Positions 31,626-37,438 of a stretch of 37,438 nt of DNA are shown here, one piece after another (the stretch's first letter is position 1; each line of letters starts with the position of its first letter). The position numbers and the translations under genes are program-made. The stretch is from an uncultured bacterium (GTDB lineage: Bacteria > Bacillota_A > Clostridia > Lachnospirales > Lachnospiraceae), in assembly GCA_905215045.1 (NCBI GenBank), contig CAJMOO010000007.1, forward strand, positions 1 to 37,438. The letters run 5' to 3'. The notes under the pieces were generated by a model that saw nothing but the letters and a program-made list of their open reading frames with translations, did not search any database and had not been told where the DNA came from.

Positions 31626-33962
31626 TTATATCCTCCTATTATTTTGTAACTGATACATTCCATATGCCGCCTGTCCGATCGCGATTCCTCCATCATTTGG
31701 TGGAATCATACGATGGCGCAGTACCGTAAATCCTTCCTGTACAAGTCGTTCTTCTGTGAAACGCAGCAATAAACGGTTCTGGAATACTCCACCACTTAAG
31801 GCTGCTTTATTTCTGCCGCTTTTTTCTCTTGCTTTTATGCAAGCAGCTGTAATCTGTTCGGCTAATATCTGATGAAACAGATATGCAAGTTTGTTACTGT
31901 CTTCTCCCTGCAGTTTCGCTTCTACGATCTTTTCCACAAGCATCTGTGTATTTAAGATCAAGCGTTCTTCTGTCTCATTTACTAATCTATCTGTTAATTT
32001 ATTTTGTTCCTGTAAAGTGTTTCGCTGTTGTTCGTATGCTTCTGCAGCAAATTGTAACGCTGTCGATGCTTCGCCTTCAAATCCTGACTGACGTCTGATC
32101 CCAAGGATCGCACTAACTGCATCAAACAGTCTTCCAACACTTGTCGATGTAACCGCATTGATCTTACGGTCTGCCATGGTAAACTGGACTTTACTTTCCT
32201 GTTCGCTGCAAAGTCCAAGCTTTTCTATGATCTCCCATGCTTTTTGACGGTCCTTTGTATATCCATAGATCATAGATACGGCGATACGCCAGCCTTCTTT
32301 TGCAGAAGCATCTCCACCAATCTGTAAAAATGGGGTAATACTTCCAAATCTTTCAAAGCCTTCATAATCTGCCAGCAGGATTTCTCCACCCCAGATCGTG
32401 CCATCCGTTCCATATCCTGTTCCATCAAAAGAGACTCCAATGACTGGATCTTCACAATCATTTTCTGTCATGCAGGATAAAATATGTGCATAATGATGCT
32501 GCACCTGAATGATCGGATGTCCAAGTTCTTTGGCTACCACCGTAGAATTGTATTTTGGATGCAGATCACAGACCACAACCTGTGGCTCTACTTCAAGCAA
32601 TGTCTGAAAACGATGGATCGTCTCCTGCAATGCCTTTACGGTTCTTAAATCTTCCAGATCTCCTACATATGGGGACTGATAAAATCTGCTGTCCACACCG
32701 ATACAAAAGGTATTCTTTAATTCACCACCAACAGCTAGCACCTGTCCTTTCCAATCGGTTGATGTCATAAATGGCAGTGGTGCATAACCTCTGGAACGAC
32801 GGATCATATATGGTTCATTTTTATAAAAATCCATCACCGTGTCATCCGAACGGATCCTAATCTTTCGGTTATGAGATAACATCGCATCACACAAATGTGA
32901 TAATTCGGAAAGTGCTTCTTCATCTTCACGACAGATTGGCGCGCCAGAAGTATTTCCGCTGGTCATCACCAGAAATTCCGGCATTTTGATTCCGTCATCA
33001 TATTGAAAGATCAATAACTGTACCGGTGCATATGGAAGCATCACACCAACCTTTGGATTCCCTGGTGCTACAGAAGGCGCTAATTTTCCATTCCCTTCTT
33101 TATCTAATAACAAGATTGGTTTTTGATGACCTGTAAGAATTGCTTCCTGTTCTTTTGTCACAAGACATTCCTGTTTCACAACCGTTTCATCTTTTGCCAT
33201 CACTGCAAAAGGCTTGGCCGGACGTTTCTTTAGGATTCTCAGCCGTTTGACTGCTTCCTCATTTGTCGCATCACAGCACAGATGAAAACCTCCGATTCCT
33301 TTGATCGCTACAATCTTTCCTTCACTGATCAACTTTCTTGTATATGTAATTGCCTCACGTCCATGCTCTTTCCTGCCAATTAAATAGACTTCCGGTCCAC
33401 ATTCATTGCAGCATACTGGCTGTGCATCAAAACGTCTGGATTTCTCATCTGTATATTCCTTTGCACAGTTTGGGCACATCGGAAATTCTTTCATACTTGT
33501 ACGTTCCCTGTCATATGGCAGTGCATCCAGAATCGTAAGTCTTGGACCGCAGCAGGTACAATTGATAAATGGATGCAAGTAACGTCTGTCTTTTGGATCA
33601 AACAGTTCTTTTTTACATTCATCACAGATTGCGATATCTGGGGAAACAAAGATTTCTCCTTTTGTTTTTTCACTCTCAATGATATCAAACGTTTCAAAAT
33701 ACAGTTCGTTCTCTGCTGTAATATCTTCTATATTTATTTTTAAAATCGCTGCTCGTTTTGGTGGATTTTCTTTTAATTCATTTAAAAATCCTTCGATCTT
33801 TTCTTTTTCACCCTGCGCATAAATTTCCACATATGGTCCCTTATTACAGACAGTTCCATAAATTCCATGTGCTGTCGCATGACGGCTTACCGTTGGTCTG
33901 AATCCAACGCCCTGAACGATACCATATACACGAATGCGCCATGTCATTTCCTTCTTATACAC
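31626..33962 (-). CDS. hypF: HypF, carbamoyltransferase of Fe(CN)2CO synthesis
   Basis: About 778 residues. Domains in order: acylphosphatase (RIRVYGIVQGVGFRPT), two zinc fingers (CDECKKEL..CTCCGPR and CPNCAKEY..CCNECGP), YrdC-like (KRPAKPFAVM, SGNTSGAPI) and a Kae1-like domain (VQHHYAHILSC, FDGTGYGTDGTIWGGE, SGGVFQNRLL). It converts carbamoyl phosphate and ATP to a carbamoyl adenylate and loads the HypE Cys. I prefer GTG at 33962 because GGGAG lies 6 nt before it; ATG at 33947 (MTWRIRV) is the alternative, with poor spacing. A much longer frame would overlap the previous gene. It is 22 bp after the component-1-like gene and 2 bp before hypC. Confidence 0.93.
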   Translation of the reverse strand: MYKKEMTWRIRVYGIVQGVGFRPTVSRHATAHGIYGTVCNKGPYVEIYAQGEKEKIEGFLNELKENPPKRAAILKINIEDITAENELYFETFDIIESEKTKGEIFVSPDIAICDECKKELFDPKDRRYLHPFINCTCCGPRLTILDALPYDRERTSMKEFPMCPNCAKEYTDEKSRRFDAQPVCCNECGPEVYLIGRKEHGREAITYTRKLISEGKIVAIKGIGGFHLCCDATNEEAVKRLRILKKRPAKPFAVMAKDETVVKQECLVTKEQEAILTGHQKPILLLDKEGNGKLAPSVAPGNPKVGVMLPYAPVQLLIFQYDDGIKMPEFLVMTSGNTSGAPICREDEEALSELSHLCDAMLSHNRKIRIRSDDTVMDFYKNEPYMIRRSRGYAPLPFMTSTDWKGQVLAVGGELKNTFCIGVDSRFYQSPYVGDLEDLRTVKALQETIHRFQTLLEVEPQVVVCDLHPKYNSTVVAKELGHPIIQVQHHYAHILSCMTENDCEDPVIGVSFDGTGYGTDGTIWGGEILLADYEGFERFGSITPFLQIGGDASAKEGWRIAVSMIYGYTKDRQKAWEIIEKLGLCSEQESKVQFTMADRKINAVTSTSVGRLFDAVSAILGIRRQSGFEGEASTALQFAAEAYEQQRNTLQEQNKLTDRLVNETEERLILNTQMLVEKIVEAKLQGEDSNKLAYLFHQILAEQITAACIKAREKSGRNKAALSGGVFQNRLLLRFTEERLVQEGFTVLRHRMIPPNDGGIAIGQAAYGMYQLQNNRRI

Positions 33963-33984
33963 TCTTTTCTCCCATCGTATGGTC

Positions 33985-35043
33985 TTAATCTTGTGATTTC
34001 TTTTCCTCTGCCAAATGCCCTGATACTGCAAAATGTATCGTATCTACAAAAGTTCCCTCAAACTTTGATGTCATGCGTTTCATGCATGGATCTGCATAAA
34101 TCACGTCATATTCTTCCTTCTCCACGAGGCTGATATAATCATCCTCATCACGCAAATGCAGATCTGTATCTTGGCGAAGTTCTGGTTTCATCATAAACCA
34201 GCTTGCGACTGTGATCTGTGCATCTGGTGCTTCTTTTAATATCTCTTCACGAATTGCAGAACCGATCACCTGCTGTTGTACGATCAGTACCTTTTTCCCA
34301 TGATGATCCATATCACAAACCAGTTCATCGACTAATGGATACCCTAACTCATATGGTGTTCCATAGGTTCGTTCCAGATACTGGGCTGCTTTTATAGCAG
34401 CTGGCGATACAACAATATTTTTTTCTACATTCGAAACTGCTTTTACATCATCAAGTCCATTTCCCATTCCGTAACAGACTGCTGTTTTTCCTTCTTTTGA
34501 AAAACGCTCTCGGATGCGGTCTGCTGCATGCAGATCACTGACATCCTGTGGGGTCATTCCAAGAATACCGATCCGCTTCTCAATAACTTCTTGTTTTTCA
34601 CCTGCAAATGTAAGGAATAACTCCATCCATGCTTTTTCTTCGCCCTCATCATACAAAGCCATTCCATCCGTATCGACAGTCAGGATTGGAAGATCTACCT
34701 TTTTCTCTGTCATACGTTTTAGTGCGTGATAATCTGTTCCGATCACGGCCGGAACTGGTGTTCCAATGATCGCTGCAAACTTTGCATCCAATTTTGTCAC
34801 TGCATCCGCAAGTTTCGCTACCAACTTATCATCACGTCCAAGGATTGCGTCCATGTCACGAAGTCCCGCACTAAATAATGCACTTTTACTCTCAAACCAT
34901 CGTGGCTCATCAAATCCACAGATATTTCCGGTACAACCACCAGCATCGCAAATGGCGATAATTCCACCAAATTCATATAATACAGACACCGCTCCTGACT
35001 GATCTGGTGCAAATGGTGTCAGATATTTTCTTAGTCCTTTCAT
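33985..35043 (-). CDS. Nitrogenase component-1-like protein (set 1, short partner)
   Basis: 352 residues, paralogue of the protein at 26108–27217. The N-terminal cluster region is DQSGAVSVLYEFGG, then Cys32, Cys37 and Cys42 in CDAGGCTGNICGFDEPRWF. As in its paralogue, the later position is GTPVPAVIGTD, without the Cys seen in NifD/NifK-type proteins, so cluster binding must rely on the N-terminal cysteines or on the partner. VVSPAAIKAAQYLERTYGTPYELGYP is a typical component-1 helix–strand block. The ATG has GGAGG 6 nt upstream, and one base separates it from the stop of its partner gene. It is followed by hypF after 22 bp. Confidence 0.8.
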   Translation of the reverse strand: MKGLRKYLTPFAPDQSGAVSVLYEFGGIIAICDAGGCTGNICGFDEPRWFESKSALFSAGLRDMDAILGRDDKLVAKLADAVTKLDAKFAAIIGTPVPAVIGTDYHALKRMTEKKVDLPILTVDTDGMALYDEGEEKAWMELFLTFAGEKQEVIEKRIGILGMTPQDVSDLHAADRIRERFSKEGKTAVCYGMGNGLDDVKAVSNVEKNIVVSPAAIKAAQYLERTYGTPYELGYPLVDELVCDMDHHGKKVLIVQQQVIGSAIREEILKEAPDAQITVASWFMMKPELRQDTDLHLRDEDDYISLVEKEEYDVIYADPCMKRMTSKFEGTFVDTIHFAVSGHLAEEKKSQD

Positions 35044-35044
35044 G

Positions 35045-36325
35045 TTACACCTCCATCAATTCCTCAAATAGTCTGCGTACACCTGCATATCCAAATGGCT
35101 GTCGTTCTTCGTTCCAGAGTACATTTGGACATTCTTTGTGATAATATCCTGCATCTTTTCCTATGGTCATATTAACACCAGAGTCTTTTCCATCATAATA
35201 AAGCATCGTTGGTTCCAGATTTGAAAAAACTTTTGTTTCCGGACTGATCTGTGCTAACTGTTTTACATAGATAAAGTTTTCTCCAGATAATGTTCCATAA
35301 ATCTCTGGCACACGAAATCCATAACGTACCAGTGCAAGTGCAAGTTCAAATGGATCTCCATTCATCCATTCTCCGACCGCAAATGATGCATCCGGATGAG
35401 CTTCTTTAAATTTTGCGACTGCATCTTCGGCTTCTTTTCGTGGTTTTTCATCATCAAACTCGATACCTAATGCCGCTCCAAATGCACGATACTGACTGCC
35501 GATCTTATCGATCTGATAGAGTCTTCGCAGCTCAATATATGGAATTTTTAATCGATCATGAAAGTCTTCGGCTGCAAAACGTGCTTCCGGATGTAATACC
35601 AGATTAAAGTTTGCTTCCGCCATCGTCTGATATTCCTCATAATCTTTACATCTGGAAATCTCATGGATTGTCTTTACCCCTGCTCCATGAAGCAGATCAT
35701 ATAGCTCACAATCATCAATGATCGGTGAAAAATAACCTAATAAATTCACTACATTTCCTTTTTTCTTCTTTGGTTCCAAGAGTGAATAAATAGACTGACG
35801 AACATGCACCATTGGCGGCTTTCTTCCTTCTCTTGTCAGAGCATACATATAGCATGGCTTAACAGGAATTTTGGCATATTCCTCTGCTTTACGACAGACA
35901 CGCTCCATATCCGTTCCAAGCAATGCATCCACACATGTAATACAGATCATCACAACAGATGGCTTCTTCTCAAGTCCCTCACAGATTTCTGCAACTGCTT
36001 TTGGAATCTTTTTTAAATGTCTTCCCGTTACAATATCCGTCTCATCCATCAATAGATAATAAAAACGGTCATGATAAGCTCTCATGGAACTAAGCACGGA
36101 TGTATTACGTCCACAACACCCTGGAGATACGATCAGCATAATTGAATCCGGAACCGCAAGTCCTGCACGTTTAACACCAAATCCTTCTGCTCCTGGAGAG
36201 TTGAATGCCAATGTTGCCGGAGAACTATAGATTAAATGTGTATGGGAGATCAACTGGTCAGGAATCTGTTCTTTTCCTAATTCATTTAGCTCTTTTACCG
36301 TACAAAAATATGCTTCCTGCTTCAT
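35045..36325 (-). CDS. Nitrogenase component-1-like protein (set 1, long partner)
   Basis: 426 residues. Cys70 and Cys71 in [12 protein letters not shown] and Cys128 and Cys131 in [18 protein letters not shown] sit where NifD/NifK-type proteins place Fe–S ligands. Cys8 near the N-terminus is a further candidate. It is a paralogue of the protein at 27214–28551 but lacks that protein's C-terminal Cys tail. I choose ATG at 36325, which overlaps the NifH-type stop as ATGA and has AGAGG upstream; a start seven codons earlier would increase the overlap. With the next gene, one base away, it probably makes a heterodimer that accepts electrons from the NifH-type protein. Confidence 0.8.
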   Translation of the reverse strand: MKQEAYFCTVKELNELGKEQIPDQLISHTHLIYSSPATLAFNSPGAEGFGVKRAGLAVPDSIMLIVSPGCCGRNTSVLSSMRAYHDRFYYLLMDETDIVTGRHLKKIPKAVAEICEGLEKKPSVVMICITCVDALLGTDMERVCRKAEEYAKIPVKPCYMYALTREGRKPPMVHVRQSIYSLLEPKKKKGNVVNLLGYFSPIIDDCELYDLLHGAGVKTIHEISRCKDYEEYQTMAEANFNLVLHPEARFAAEDFHDRLKIPYIELRRLYQIDKIGSQYRAFGAALGIEFDDEKPRKEAEDAVAKFKEAHPDASFAVGEWMNGDPFELALALVRYGFRVPEIYGTLSGENFIYVKQLAQISPETKVFSNLEPTMLYYDGKDSGVNMTIGKDAGYYHKECPNVLWNEERQPFGYAGVRRLFEELMEV

Positions 36326-37083
36326 TCTTTTTCCTCTTCCTTCCATAATAATTCGGCAAGATCAAAGAAACATTTGCTGATCTCGGATGTCGGATCACCT
36401 TCGATCACTGTCTTACCCTGTTCTTCCCAATGGATAATGTCATCACTTCTCATGACTTCACCTACGATCGGCACCCCAATCTTATCTGAAAATGCCTGTA
36501 CTTTTTCTTTCTCATTTTCTACATTTCTGTGATTTAACACAATACCAAACACCTTGGCATAGCTTCGGTCCTCAAAGTTTCTAACTGCACTGGAAATATT
36601 ATTGGCCGCATATAATGCCATCTTCTCTCCAGATGTAACGATCAAAACCTTATCTGCATATCCCTCACGGATCGGCGCCGCAAATCCTCCACAGACAACA
36701 TCCCCTAAGACATCATACAAAACAACATCCGGTTTATAATTTTCAAATAATTCCATATCTTTAAGCAGCTGGAATGTTGCAATGATTCCACGTCCTGCAC
36801 ATCCAAGCCCCGGTGTTGGTCCACCTGTCTCAATACAAAGAATTCCTCCATAACCTACCTTTGAAATCTGTGCAAGCTCATCTGGTTCTTCATCTTCTTC
36901 TCTCATAAAATTCATCACTGGACGAAGCGGCTCTCCTCCTAGTAAATTGATCGTAGAATCGGCTTTTGGATCACAACCGATCTGAATGACACGTTTTCCC
37001 ATACTGGCAAAAGCTGCCGCGAGATTAGATGTTACTGTGGACTTTCCAATACCACCCTTTCCATAGATTGCTACTTTTAACAT
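36322..37083 (-). CDS. NifH-type Fe-protein ATPase (set 1)
   Basis: 253 residues, same length as its paralogue at 28551–29312 and clearly related to it. The P-loop is [10 protein letters not shown], Switch I is CDPKADST, and the cluster cysteines are Cys95 ([12 protein letters not shown]) and Cys131 ([12 protein letters not shown]). All residues needed for ATP-driven electron transfer appear present. It is the first gene of the ten-gene operon; GGAGG lies 5 nt before the ATG. Homologues with these motifs occur in nitrogenase, chlorophyll reductase, F430 synthesis (CfbC) and uncharacterised sets; the context fits none of the known ones. Confidence 0.9.
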   Translation of the reverse strand: MLKVAIYGKGGIGKSTVTSNLAAAFASMGKRVIQIGCDPKADSTINLLGGEPLRPVMNFMREEDEEPDELAQISKVGYGGILCIETGGPTPGLGCAGRGIIATFQLLKDMELFENYKPDVVLYDVLGDVVCGGFAAPIREGYADKVLIVTSGEKMALYAANNISSAVRNFEDRSYAKVFGIVLNHRNVENEKEKVQAFSDKIGVPIVGEVMRSDDIIHWEEQGKTVIEGDPTSEISKCFFDLAELLWKEEEKE

Positions 37084-37132
37084 GTTATCCTCCTATTATA
37101 ATAAGAAAAAATCCTATTCGGACGGCTTCTTG

Positions 37133-37248
37133 CTTTATAGAATTTTCCTATAAAGTAAGAACCATCTCTCCGGCAAAATGTCAGAAAAATGGTTCTATAA
37201 ATCCTTATTTCGTAACTATTCCTGCTTGGATCATCCTTGCCGTCAGAG
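37133..37248 (-). promoter_or_regulatory. Structured leader RNA with predicted pseudoknot
   Basis: Read on the minus strand: stem S1 is CTCTGACGGCAA (37248–37237) with TTGCCGGAGAG (37176–37166), about 10 bp with a small internal loop. Stem S2 is AGAACCAT (37196–37189) with ATGGTTCT (37165–37158), 8 bp perfect. The first strand of S2 lies within the S1 loop and the second directly follows S1, so together they form an H-type pseudoknot with stacked stems. An 8-bp hairpin (37133–37155) follows two bases later. Upstream, ATCTATA/TATAGAT (37330–37324 with 37266–37260) closes another domain of the leader. I match it to no known riboswitch class. Confidence 0.6.
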
Positions 37249-37341
37249 TTTTCTTATTTATCTATATTAAAATTGTTCTAATAAATTACGGTTTTATCTT
37301 CTCCACCAAATGCTTTGCAGATGTATAGATTAGATGTTTTA

Positions 37342-37371
37342 ATTTTATCATTTACTAATGGTTTTCGTCAA
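37342..37371 (-). promoter_or_regulatory. Promoter of the nitrogenase-like/hyp operon
   Basis: Minus-strand TTGACG (37366–37371) and TAAAAT (37342–37347) are 18 bp apart. The start would be near 37335, giving a leader of about 250 nt before the first gene. The 355-bp stretch from 37084 to the right edge holds this promoter, the leader and nothing coding that I can support; an AAACTC/GAGTTT hairpin at 37376–37393 lies just upstream. Confidence 0.5.
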
Positions 37372-37438
37372 TATAAACTCCGTCTTGAGTTTCCGCAGTT
37401 TTATCCACAGACCTCTGATTTTTCTCCATTCATTATAA

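Noticed and set aside
33963..34031. Longer HypF start overlapping the preceding gene
   Set aside because: The acylphosphatase domain begins close to the 33962/33947 starts and the upstream codons have no ribosome site.
26108..37083. True nitrogen fixation cluster
   Set aside because: The NifH types are only 253 residues, component-1 proteins are shorter than NifD/NifK and have other Cys patterns, and there is no nifB, nifE/N pair by motif, or Mo/homocitrate gene in the window.
37133..37248. Glycine or THF riboswitch in the leader
   Set aside because: GGAGAG and CTCTGACGGCAA look superficially similar, but the conserved core sequences of those classes are missing and the pseudoknot arrangement differs.

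Overview
The window looks like the chromosome of a low-GC, anaerobic, spore-former-type Firmicute of the Lachnospiraceae. The evidence is the gene order rel–metallo-hydrolase–hemZ, the pyrB–pyrI pair, meso-DAP dehydrogenase, a YugP-type peptidase, strong AGGAGG ribosome binding sites and AT-rich wobble positions. The species cannot be fixed from the sequence alone. Most genes lie on the minus strand.

Region 1 (1–8.1 kb) is housekeeping on the minus strand: a membrane-anchored protein, an RlmH-like protein, a DUF2156 protein, pyrB–pyrI, the bifunctional (p)ppGpp enzyme, a metallo-beta-lactamase-fold hydrolase and hemZ (cut by the left edge). A 358-bp gene-poor gap at 7.7–8.06 kb holds two copies of a palindromic repeat and a 4 x 12-bp tandem repeat. 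Region 2 (8.06–18.15 kb) mixes single genes: an rlmH lacking its usual C-terminal tail, a thioesterase, a MATE transporter, tRNA-Arg(CCG), a GNAT enzyme, RNase H, a broken metallophosphoesterase, YugP, Ddh, a small protein that aligns with proteasome beta subunits, topoisomerase III and a YfcE-type phosphodiesterase.

Region 3 (18.15–25.9 kb) has an Abi_2/HEPN gene flanked by two copies of one small structured RNA. The upstream copy is driven by a consensus promoter and ends in a terminator, the layout of an RNA-antitoxin/protein-toxin system. Next is a six-gene operon: P-type ATPase, histidine kinase, response regulator, aldehyde dehydrogenase, a small unknown protein and a purine permease. 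The ATPase appears to have two internal in-frame deletions and the response regulator one.

Region 4 (26.1–37.4 kb) is the outstanding part. A tightly packed ten-gene operon encodes two complete nitrogenase-like sets (a NifH-type ATPase plus two component-1-type proteins each). They flank hypF, hypC, hypD and hypE, the genes that build the Fe(CN)2CO unit of [NiFe]-hydrogenases. No hypA, hypB or hydrogenase subunit is in the window. The operon has a single visible promoter, a leader of about 250 nt with a predicted pseudoknot, and a strong terminator. My inference is that HypCDEF supply an iron–cyanide/CO group to, or for processing by, the nitrogenase-like proteins. I know of no characterised system of this kind.
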